NCBI GenBank assembly: GCA_028687525.1
Contig: JAQTZX010000093.1
Coordinates: forward strand, 1-6,172
DNA length: 6,172 bases
Reading direction: 5' to 3'
Source of the DNA: Candidatus Omnitrophota bacterium
Lineage (GTDB): Bacteria; Omnitrophota; Gorgyraeia; Gygaellales; Profunditerraquicolaceae
Positions 1 through 5,822 of this stretch are shown one piece after another (position 1 is the stretch's first letter; every line of letters begins with the position of its first letter). The position numbers and the translations under genes were made by a program. The notes below the pieces were generated by a model. The model was not told where the DNA came from. It was given only the letters and a program-made list of their open reading frames with translations, and made no database searches.

Positions 1-137
1 CCGTTCTTGATCTGGAATTCTATAAGCTCCCGCAGACGTCTTTCATCCACGGACAACTCTCCCGAAAGAACCCCTTTTTTCCCTTGAGAGGAAAAATGGA
101 ACGGTGTTACCATCGCGACAAGCGAACCTCTAAACAT
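1..137 (-). CDS. dapA: 4-hydroxy-tetrahydrodipicolinate synthase (DapA), N-terminal 45 residues, partial
   Basis: DapA condenses pyruvate with aspartate semialdehyde, the first committed step of the DAP/lysine pathway, in the cytoplasm. Only the 5' end is present; the gene runs off the low-coordinate edge. Translating back from the ATG at 137-135 gives an opening MFRGSLVAMVTPF, the classic DapA start (first beta strand of the TIM barrel), and residues 30-45 read VDERRLRELIEFQIKN, matching the family's first helix. The catalytic lysine and the GTTGE-type motif lie outside the window. Between TPF and VDE are about 16 residues (14-29), longer than the few usually seen there, so the first loop seems extended. 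The ATG overlaps the end of dapF by 8 nt and has an AAAGGAG site 6 nt upstream inside dapF, so its translation is probably coupled to dapF. Family membership is fairly secure despite the short fragment; NanA- or KDG-aldolase-like relatives are less likely given the lysine-gene context. Confidence 0.88.
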   Translation of the reverse strand, partial: MFRGSLVAMVTPFHFSSQGKKGVLSGELSVDERRLRELIEFQIKN

Positions 138-975
138 AATAGACTCCTTTGTAAACAATTCTCACTTTTCCCTCCAGCCAGACGTCCCTAAACGTATTTT
201 TCCCGGGAGTAAAATAAACCTTTATGATCTCTCCGCTCCTGGTATGCACGGCAAAAGGCCGGGCCCCCATCGATTTTATCTTAAGCCCGGTTATCAGAGC
301 CGAGGCGACGGAACCGGTACCGCAGGCGAGAGTCTCTCCCTCTACCCCCCGTTCATACGTCCGGACACGGATATCCTTTTCACCGGTCACCTCCACAAAA
401 TCAACGTTCGTCCCCTCCGGCTGGAATTTCGGATGCATGCGTATCTGCCTGCCCAGGGTATCGACATCAATATCATCCAGTCCGGAGACGAAAACCACCG
501 CGTGCGGCACGCCGGTATTGACAAAATTCACGCGCAGGGTGCGGCCATGCAGTTTAACCGGGATATCAAGCTTCAGATGTTTCGGATCGGTCAATCTGAC
601 CTTCACCACATCTGCCTGTATTTCCGCGCGGATCATCCCCGCCTTGGTGGACATGACCACTTCATTATTGATCATCCTGCTGTGCAGTTTCCAGGCCAGC
701 GGCTTGATCGATGCCCAGAATGCCGCGCACCGCGCCCCGTTCCCGCACATCCGGGCCTCAGAGCCGTCGGAATTAAAAATACGCATCTGCACATCGGCAG
801 CATGTTTCCGCGGCCGGTGAACAATGAGCAGGCCGTCGGCGCCGACACCGAATTTACGGTCGCAGATTTTTCGCGCCAGCGTCTTAAAAGAAACATCGAA
901 ATATTCATGCGCCAGAACAAGGATAAAATCATTCCCTGAAGCGACCATCTTGGTAAATTTAATCTCTTTAAACAT
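130..975 (-). CDS. dapF: Diaminopimelate epimerase (DapF)
   Basis: DapF is a cofactor-independent two-cysteine racemase that interconverts LL- and meso-diaminopimelate, supplying meso-DAP for peptidoglycan and for LysA. The protein has 281 residues, normal for the family. Both half-sites are intact: NSDGSEARMCGNGAR around Cys77 and ERGVEGETLACGTGS around Cys218, the two acid/base cysteines. NTGVPHAV (153-160, His158) and Glu208 are the other expected active-site residues, with GNDF near 14-17. The start at 975 gives the usual N-terminus ending in SGNDF. It is preceded by an unusually complete ribosome-binding site inside lysA, and the ATG overlaps the lysA stop by 8 nt. Its 3' end overlaps dapA by 8 nt in the same way. 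Presence of dapF implies a route through LL-DAP (succinylase, acetylase or DapL) rather than direct dehydrogenase synthesis only; this last point is inference. No sign of damage. Confidence 0.97.
   Translation of the reverse strand: MFKEIKFTKMVASGNDFILVLAHEYFDVSFKTLARKICDRKFGVGADGLLIVHRPRKHAADVQMRIFNSDGSEARMCGNGARCAAFWASIKPLAWKLHSRMINNEVVMSTKAGMIRAEIQADVVKVRLTDPKHLKLDIPVKLHGRTLRVNFVNTGVPHAVVFVSGLDDIDVDTLGRQIRMHPKFQPEGTNVDFVEVTGEKDIRVRTYERGVEGETLACGTGSVASALITGLKIKSMGARPFAVHTRSGEIIKVYFTPGKNTFRDVWLEGKVRIVYKGVYYV
144..150 (-). promoter_or_regulatory. dapA ribosome-binding site inside dapF
   Basis: AAAGGAG lies 6 nt before the dapA ATG at 137, encoded by the dapF codons for Lys-Gly-Val near its end. 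It supports the dapA start, which overlaps the dapF stop by 8 nt. Confidence 0.85.
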
Positions 976-2233
976 ATTCTGGTATCACCTCCTGAGCTGT
1001 CAGATCCGGATATGTCTCGCGGCTACGAATAAGGTAAGCGCGCCCGCCTTTTACCATGACTTCGGCCGCTCTCGGCCGGGAATTATAATTACTTGACATG
1101 CTGAAGCCGTAGGCGCCAGCGGTCATAACCGCCAGGAAATCGCCTTCCCGCACCGGAGGCATCGGGCGTTCTTTGGCAAAAAAATCACCGCTTTCACAGA
1201 TCGGTCCGACGATATCGAATTTCCGGGTTCCCATGTTCTCATGTTCGTGTGTTACGTATAAAGGAAGTATCTCGTGATGCGCGCCGTAGAGCGCGGGACG
1301 GATCAAATCGTTCATCCCTCCGTCGGTAATAATGAATTTCTTCAGGGGGGTCTTTTTTACATACAGTACTTTTACCGCCAGGATACCCGCCGAACCGACA
1401 ATGAACCTCCCCGGCTCCATGATAATCTTCAAGCCGCTCTTTTTCAGCACCGGGAGCACTGTACCGGCGAATTCATCGGCAGTCTGCGGAGTCTCCTTAG
1501 AATAAACAATACCCAGCCCCCCCCCGATATTCAGGTACTCCAGCGCAATCCCCTCCCGCCTTAACACGCCGATGAAAACGATGACTCTCCTGATCGCCGC
1601 GGCAAACGGGGTACCCTCTGTTATCTGGGAACCTATATGGATGTGCAGGCCGGCGATATCGACATGCGCGAATTTCCCGCGCAGCATCAGGATCCCGTGC
1701 GCGGTTTTAAGATCGATGCCGAATTTATTGGTGATCTTCCCGGTGGTGATAAACGCGTGGGTCCTGGCTTCAACGTCGGGATTAATGCGTATGGCAACCT
1801 TGGTCCTTGTTTTTAATTTTCCGGCGATGCGGTTTATGTGTTCCAATTCCGGCAGGGACTCCACGTTAAAAAAGAGTATTTTCCTGCGAATGGCCTCTTC
1901 TATTTCGGAAGAGGTCTTTCCTACCGAGGCATAGACGATCCTCTCCGGAGGACAGCCCGCCTTCAGCGCGCGGTACAATTCCCCTCCCGATACAATATCC
2001 AGACCCGCCCCCTGTTCCACCAGCGCCTTCAGGATAGCCAGGTTTGAGTTAGCCTTGACCGAATAACAGATAAGCGGCCGTATATCCGAGAAGGCGCGCC
2101 GCAATTTCAGGAAATGGCCGGTAAGAGTGTGGTAGCTGTAAATGTACAAAGGAGTACCGTACCGTTCGGCCAAATCCCTGACTTTTACTTTCTCACAATA
2201 CAACAAATTTCCACGGTAAGTAAAATCATGCAT
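968..2233 (-). CDS. lysA: Diaminopimelate decarboxylase (LysA)
   Basis: LysA is a PLP-dependent fold-III enzyme that decarboxylates meso-DAP to L-lysine, the last step of the pathway. The 421-residue length is typical. Visible motifs in order: YGTPLYIYS (25-33); YSVKAN (57-62), whose Lys60 should form the PLP Schiff base; HIHIGSQ (197-203); the phosphate-binding loop NIGGGLGI (235-242); EPGR (273-276); CESGD (346-350), with Cys346 the residue donated to the partner subunit's active site; and GAYGFSMSSNYN followed by RPR (373-388). The CESGD and HIHIGSQ motifs separate it from ornithine and arginine decarboxylases. The ATG at 2233 lies one base after the argH stop, with AAGGAG (2239-2244) 5 nt upstream inside argH. 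The triple glycine 237-239 is encoded by an unbroken run of nine G (nine C on the plus strand, 1517-1525). The 3' end carries the dapF ribosome-binding site and overlaps dapF by 8 nt. Confidence 0.97.
   Translation of the reverse strand: MHDFTYRGNLLYCEKVKVRDLAERYGTPLYIYSYHTLTGHFLKLRRAFSDIRPLICYSVKANSNLAILKALVEQGAGLDIVSGGELYRALKAGCPPERIVYASVGKTSSEIEEAIRRKILFFNVESLPELEHINRIAGKLKTRTKVAIRINPDVEARTHAFITTGKITNKFGIDLKTAHGILMLRGKFAHVDIAGLHIHIGSQITEGTPFAAAIRRVIVFIGVLRREGIALEYLNIGGGLGIVYSKETPQTADEFAGTVLPVLKKSGLKIIMEPGRFIVGSAGILAVKVLYVKKTPLKKFIITDGGMNDLIRPALYGAHHEILPLYVTHEHENMGTRKFDIVGPICESGDFFAKERPMPPVREGDFLAVMTAGAYGFSMSSNYNSRPRAAEVMVKGGRAYLIRSRETYPDLTAQEVIPEYV
984..993 (-). promoter_or_regulatory. Extended Shine-Dalgarno of dapF inside lysA
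   Basis: AGGAGGTGAT is a ten-base complement to the bacterial 16S 3' tail (consensus end ATCACCTCCT), located 8 nt before the dapF ATG at 975 and wholly inside the lysA codons for QEVI. It is much the strongest site in the window. Confidence 0.9.
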
Positions 2234-2234
2234 T

Positions 2235-3617
2235 CTAACTCCTTATCCGGGGATTCTTATGCGAAATCGACTTCTTGGACGCGATCGCGTACCGGGGATT
2301 CATGACCGTTTTGATAATCCCGCGCGTCAGGGAAGGACAAAATTTTTTCAGCTCCGCATCGGATAAAGAATCGATCTGCTTGCCCTTATCCTCGGCATAC
2401 CGGATCATCTTCCCCACCAGCGTGTGCGCGTCCCTGAACGGGACCTGTTTATTGCACACCAGGAATTCCGCAAGTTCAGTGGCGTACAAACTCTTGGCTT
2501 CCAGCGCACGGGCGATAACATCGTTATTTAACTTCAATTTTTTAAGAAACTCCGGGAGGATCTTAAGCTCATCCTTGATAGTCTCCACGCTGGAAAACAA
2601 CGGTTTTTTATTCAACTGCATATCCCGGTCATAAGTAAGCGGTAATCCTTTCATCGTGGTCAATACGGCCACGAGATTCCCGTAGATCATCCCGGTGTAC
2701 CCCCGTATCAATTCCAGGAAATCGGGGTTCTTTTTATGAGGCATAAGGCTGCTGCCGGTACAGAATTCTTCCGGGAGGTCGACAAAATTAAACTCCTGGG
2801 TCGAATACAGGATAAGATCCTCCGCCAGCCGCGATAAATGCATCTGGACGACCGAAAGTATGCTCATGAATTCAATGATAAAATCGCGGTTGCTCACATT
2901 ATCGAGGGAATTTTCCACGGATTGGATCTTCTCAAAACCCAATCCCTGGGATATCAGTTCCTTGATCGCTTTATTATAATCCTCTCGCCTCAAATGGCTT
3001 CCCGCCAAAGCCCCCGCCCCGATATACAGGAAAACATTATGATGAAAACGCTTCAATTGTTCATTATCGCGTTCAAACATATGAAAGAACGCTCCCAGAT
3101 AGTGCCGGAAAAGGATCGCCTGCGCGCGCTGTGTATGGGTATAACCGACAAACGGCTGTTCGGGATATTTCTTCATAAGGAAAAGAAGATTTCCCAGGAG
3201 GTTAAGAAGCAATGCCCGGATATCCTGTGCGGCGCGAAGACAGTAATACTTCTCGTCGAAAACAACCTGATCGTTCCGGGAACGCAAGGCGTGCAATTTC
3301 GCGGCCAGCGTGCCGACCTTATGCTCCACCCTGTTCTGAATATCGGTATGAATATCTTCCGCGCCGGCAACCGGGCGGTACCGGTTTTCCCGTATTCCCT
3401 CTTTTATTTCCTTGTTCACTTCTTCCAGCGCGGCGAGCAGCCGTTTCTCCTCCGCCGGGCTAAGGATATCCGACTTCCTAAGCACCACCACATGGATCAT
3501 GGAATGCAGGATATCTTCTTCCGCCAGTTTATAATCATAGCCGATGGATTTCTGAAATTCGAAAAATTCACGGTTTACTTCTTTTTTAAACCTGCCTCCC
3601 CACAATTTCTTAGTCAT
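2235..3617 (-). CDS. argH: Argininosuccinate lyase (ArgH)
   Basis: ArgH cleaves argininosuccinate to arginine and fumarate, the last step of arginine synthesis; it belongs to the fumarase/aspartase superfamily and works as a tetramer. From the ATG at 3617 the protein has 460 residues and opens MTKKLWGGRF, the family start. The frame is open back to an ATG at 3665, but that adds 16 non-conserved residues overlapping argG, while GAGG lies 5 nt before 3617, so I choose 3617. Conserved regions: RSRNDQ (112-117), GYTHTQRAQ (158-166) with catalytic-type His161, GAGALAG (200-206), and the signature GSSLMPHKKNPD (288-299). Deviations from the commonest version are Thr162 for Leu in GYTHLQ, His294 for Gln in MPQKKNP, and VSNRDF for VSDRDF; I recall MPHKKNP from Bacteroidetes-type ArgH. 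The C-terminus stops soon after the SHKNP segment (452-456) and seems a little short. Its last codons contain the lysA ribosome-binding site. Confidence 0.96.
   Translation of the reverse strand: MTKKLWGGRFKKEVNREFFEFQKSIGYDYKLAEEDILHSMIHVVVLRKSDILSPAEEKRLLAALEEVNKEIKEGIRENRYRPVAGAEDIHTDIQNRVEHKVGTLAAKLHALRSRNDQVVFDEKYYCLRAAQDIRALLLNLLGNLLFLMKKYPEQPFVGYTHTQRAQAILFRHYLGAFFHMFERDNEQLKRFHHNVFLYIGAGALAGSHLRREDYNKAIKELISQGLGFEKIQSVENSLDNVSNRDFIIEFMSILSVVQMHLSRLAEDLILYSTQEFNFVDLPEEFCTGSSLMPHKKNPDFLELIRGYTGMIYGNLVAVLTTMKGLPLTYDRDMQLNKKPLFSSVETIKDELKILPEFLKKLKLNNDVIARALEAKSLYATELAEFLVCNKQVPFRDAHTLVGKMIRYAEDKGKQIDSLSDAELKKFCPSLTRGIIKTVMNPRYAIASKKSISHKNPRIRS
2239..2244 (-). promoter_or_regulatory. lysA ribosome-binding site inside argH
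   Basis: AAGGAG lies 5 nt before the lysA ATG at 2233 and is built from the last sense codons of argH (Ile-Arg-Ser-stop, ATAAGGAGTTAG). Stop and start are separated by one base, so terminating ribosomes can reinitiate directly. Confidence 0.85.
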
Positions 3618-3622
3618 AGAAA

Positions 3623-3626
3623 CCTC
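3623..3626 (-). promoter_or_regulatory. argH ribosome-binding site, decides start
   Basis: GAGG lies 5 nt before the ATG at 3617, in the 23-nt gap after the argG stop. It supports the MTKKLWGGRF start rather than the longer in-frame opening at 3665. Confidence 0.75.
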
Positions 3627-3640
3627 GGTTTGATTATCAA

Positions 3641-4822
3641 TTATTTCTGATACGGCATTCCCCACAATCTGATAAATCCCTCCGCCAATTGCTGGTTGAA
3701 TTTATCTTCTTTCCCGTAGGTACTCAATTCTTTTTTATACAGGGAGTTCGCGGATCTCCGGGAAACAGGCACGCAATTCCCCCGGGATAATTTAAGCTTC
3801 ACCGAACCGGTAACATATTCCTGAGTAACCGCGACAAAGCCGTCAAGGGCCTTTTTCAACGTAGAATACCAGAGCCCGTAATATACCAGCTCCGCGTACT
3901 TCAACGCGATAATTTCTTTATAATGAAGCGTCTCCCGATCCAAGGTCAAAGCTTCCAATTCCTTGTGCGCGGTATGAAGTATCGCCGCGGCCGGGGCTTC
4001 ATAGATCTCGCGGGATTTAATACCCACCAGCCTGTTCTCCACCATGTCCGCCCTGCCCACCCCGTATTGTCCGCCGATACGGTTCAACTCATTTATCAGG
4101 GCCTTTAAAGGCAGAGACTTTCCGTCCAATTTCCGGGGAACCCCTTTTTCAAAATACAATTCCACGTATTTCGGATGCCCGGACATATCCGAAGGGTTTT
4201 TCGTGATCAGGTACGCGTCTTCCGGAGGCTCTTTTTCCAAATCCTCCAATACCCCCGCTTCAATACTGATCCCCCAGATATTACGGTCGATACTATACGG
4301 TTTTTTTCTGGTTACGTCAATAGGGATATGTTGTTTTTTAGCGTATTCGATCTCTTCTTCCCGCGACTTAAATTCCCAACAGCGCAGCGGCGCTATAATT
4401 TCCAACTCCGGATCAAGGATACCGATGGTAACCTCAAAACGCACCTGGTCGTTGCCTTTGCCGGTACAGCCGTGAGAAACACATTGCGCTTTTTCCTTGT
4501 GGGCGACCTCCACCAGGTATTTGGCTATCAGCGGCCTTCCCAAAGCGGTGGCCAGAAAATACTTCCCTTCATAAACGGCATTGGCTTTCAGAGAAGGAAC
4601 GACAAAATCCTTTACAAACTCCGCCTGGAGATCTTTGATGTAAACTTTTAACGCCCCGGCGGCAAGCGCGCGTTCCTCGATGGCGCCGAAATCTTCGCCT
4701 TTCCCCAGCCCCTGCCCCAGATCCGCGATAAAACAAACAACCTCATACCCCTTATCCTTCAGCCATTTTATCGCGCATGACGTATCCAACCCTCCCGAGT
4801 ATGCCAATACGACCTTTTTCAT
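3641..4822 (-). CDS. argG: Argininosuccinate synthase (ArgG)
   Basis: ArgG joins citrulline and aspartate with ATP, forming argininosuccinate, AMP and pyrophosphate in the cytoplasm. The 393-residue protein begins MKKVVLAYSGGLDTS; the AYSGGLDTS loop (7-15) is the N-type ATP pyrophosphatase P-loop. Further motifs are YEGKYFLATALGRP (84-97), SHGCTGKGNDQVRFE (116-130, substrate-binding region), YSIDRNIWG (176-184) and GRADMVENRLVGIKSREIYE (256-275). The start is the ATG at 4822: it places the P-loop at the usual distance, overlaps the argF stop as ATGA, and has GGAGG 6 nt upstream. An in-frame ATG at 4957 would add 45 residues made from argF sequence and is rejected. Residues 35-42 read LGQGLGKG where related enzymes have about four fewer residues (compare DIGQGEE in Thermus), apparently a small tandem duplication. 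The rest looks intact. It sits between argF and argH, matching pathway order. Confidence 0.97.
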   Translation of the reverse strand: MKKVVLAYSGGLDTSCAIKWLKDKGYEVVCFIADLGQGLGKGEDFGAIEERALAAGALKVYIKDLQAEFVKDFVVPSLKANAVYEGKYFLATALGRPLIAKYLVEVAHKEKAQCVSHGCTGKGNDQVRFEVTIGILDPELEIIAPLRCWEFKSREEEIEYAKKQHIPIDVTRKKPYSIDRNIWGISIEAGVLEDLEKEPPEDAYLITKNPSDMSGHPKYVELYFEKGVPRKLDGKSLPLKALINELNRIGGQYGVGRADMVENRLVGIKSREIYEAPAAAILHTAHKELEALTLDRETLHYKEIIALKYAELVYYGLWYSTLKKALDGFVAVTQEYVTGSVKLKLSRGNCVPVSRRSANSLYKKELSTYGKEDKFNQQLAEGFIRLWGMPYQK

Positions 4823-5742
4823 TTCTTTCCTCCAAGAAACTTTACTAATATGGCTTTTTCCACATGCAGACGGTTCTCCGCCTGGTCGAAAACCACGGAA
4901 TTTCCGCTGTCGATGACTTCGTCTGTAATTTCCTCCCCCCGGTGCGCCGGCAGGCAATGCATGACAAGCGCTTTGGGAGACGCCAGCGCCATCAAATTGC
5001 CGTTAACCTGAAAATCCCTGAATATTTTTTTACGTTCTACCGCCTCGGCTTCCTGCCCCATGCTCGCCCATACATCGGTATAAACCACATCCGCGCCCGC
5101 GACCGTTTCCCGGGAGTTATGAAAAAGGCGTATCCGGACACCCGTCCCGGATGCCAATTTCTGTGCCCCGGACAAAACATCCTTGTCCGGATCATACCCT
5201 TCCGGGACACCCGCATGCATATTAATCCCGGTTTTAGAACAGGCATATAACAGGGAATTACACACGTTATTACCGTCACCGACATAAGCAAGCGTGATGT
5301 TTTTTGTATTGGGCAATTTCTCGCGTATGGTAAAGATATCCGACAACGCCTGGCAGGGATGAGAAAGATCGGATAAACCGTTAATGACCGGCACCGAAGC
5401 GAACCGGGCCATGTCTACGGCATTCTGATGCCCGAATGTCCGCAGGACGATCCCGTTCACATACCGGCTCAAAGTTTTAGCAACGTCATGGATAGTCTCG
5501 CGTATCCCCAGTTTGATATGCTCGGGCCCCAGATAAACGGCATTCCCTCCCATCTGATACATCCCGACCTGAAAGGAAACATAGGTCCGGTTTGAAGGTT
5601 TCTCGAAGATCAAAGCCAGTGTCTGCCCCTTCAGGGCCTCCGCGAATTTTAAAGGGTTTTTCTTGATCCGGACGGCCAGAGAAAGAATATCCTCGATCTC
5701 TTTTTCGCTTAAATCTTTAATTGAAAGAAGGTCTTTTTTCAT
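4819..5742 (-). CDS. argF: Ornithine carbamoyltransferase (ArgF)
   Basis: ArgF transfers the carbamoyl group of carbamoyl phosphate to ornithine, giving citrulline; the family is a cytoplasmic trimer. From the ATG at 5742 it has 307 residues, typical for the family. Carbamoyl-phosphate site: FEKPSNRTYVSF (46-57), Arg101 in VLRTFGHQ, and HPCQ (128-131). Ornithine site: VGDGNNV (154-160), the SMG loop in DVWASMG (223-229), and HCLPAHRGEE (262-271). The SMG and HCLP motifs favour ornithine over aspartate, putrescine or acetyl-/succinyl-ornithine. The usual STRTR is SNRTY here, a notable departure. Start choice: 5751 (MRVMKKDLL) is also in frame, but the purine-rich GGGGGA at 5752-5757 abuts that ATG, while it lies 9 nt before 5742, so 5742 fits better; this is not certain. 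The stop overlaps the argG start (ATGA). Upstream is the repeat-bearing gap to argD. Confidence 0.95.
   Translation of the reverse strand: MKKDLLSIKDLSEKEIEDILSLAVRIKKNPLKFAEALKGQTLALIFEKPSNRTYVSFQVGMYQMGGNAVYLGPEHIKLGIRETIHDVAKTLSRYVNGIVLRTFGHQNAVDMARFASVPVINGLSDLSHPCQALSDIFTIREKLPNTKNITLAYVGDGNNVCNSLLYACSKTGINMHAGVPEGYDPDKDVLSGAQKLASGTGVRIRLFHNSRETVAGADVVYTDVWASMGQEAEAVERKKIFRDFQVNGNLMALASPKALVMHCLPAHRGEEITDEVIDSGNSVVFDQAENRLHVEKAILVKFLGGKK
4829..4833 (-). promoter_or_regulatory. argG ribosome-binding site inside argF
   Basis: GGAGG lies 6 nt upstream of the ATG at 4822, within the codons for the ArgF C-terminus (LGGKK). It fixes the argG start at the ATGA overlap and suggests translational coupling with argF. 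Confidence 0.85.
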
Positions 5743-5751
5743 GACTCTCAT

Positions 5752-5757
5752 TCCCCC
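5752..5757 (-). promoter_or_regulatory. Probable argF ribosome-binding site, decides start
   Basis: GGGGGA on the minus strand lies 9 nt before the ATG at 5742 but directly touches the alternative ATG at 5751. A Shine-Dalgarno site cannot work with no spacer, so it favours 5742. The match to the anti-Shine-Dalgarno sequence is only moderate. Confidence 0.5.
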
Positions 5758-5769
5758 GGCTTATAAACT

Positions 5770-5822
5770 TTACACCTACACACTTCACGCTTACACACTT
5801 TACACTTACACACTTACACACT
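5770..5822 (-). repeat. Degenerate short tandem repeat across the argD 3' end and argD-argF gap
   Basis: On the minus strand the block consists of AGTGTGTA followed by three direct 15-mers: AGTGTGTAAGTGTAA (5814-5800), AGTGTGTAAGCGTGA (5799-5785) and AGTGTGTAGGTGTAA (5784-5770). Each 15-mer is itself an 8+7 composite of similar AGTGTRTA-like subunits, and a diverged AGTTTATA follows. The plus strand therefore reads as CA/TTACAC-rich sequence, quite unlike the flanking coding regions. It covers the final argD codons and stop, then most of the gap before argF. No inverted repeat, transposase or protospacer-like spacing is present, so it is a low-complexity or minisatellite tract rather than CRISPR or an insertion sequence. 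A role in expression is unproven. Confidence 0.85.

Noticed and set aside
244..939. 231-codon plus-strand open frame opposite dapF, plus an overlapping 198-codon frame at 224-820
   Set aside because: The first is in codon register with dapF and its openness follows from dapF codon choice; the second overlaps it in another frame. Neither looks like a protein family, and dapF motifs are intact.
3618..3640. Terminator or attenuator between argG and argH
   Set aside because: The gap is only 23 nt, with no GC-rich stem followed by a T-tract.
2838..3650. 270-codon open frame on the plus strand opposite argH
   Set aside because: It is in exact codon register with argH, so it stays open simply because argH avoids TTA, CTA and TCA codons there. 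No recognisable domain is seen, and argH is unambiguous.
3618..3665. N-terminal extension of ArgH from the ATG at 3665
   Set aside because: It would overlap argG, adds non-conserved residues, and the start at 3617 has its own ribosome-binding site and the family N-terminus.
4823..4957. N-terminal extension of ArgG from the ATG at 4957
   Set aside because: The extra 45 residues are a frame-shifted reading of argF; the ATG at 4822 has a good GGAGG and puts the P-loop at the usual place.
5743..5805. Internal promoter for argF
   Set aside because: The minus strand has a TTTATAAG that could resemble a -10 box, but I see no matching -35 element at a proper distance and the tract is low-complexity.
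5770..5822. CRISPR array or attachment site
   Set aside because: Units are directly abutting, 15 bp long and degenerate, with no spacers, no inverted symmetry and no cas or integrase gene nearby.
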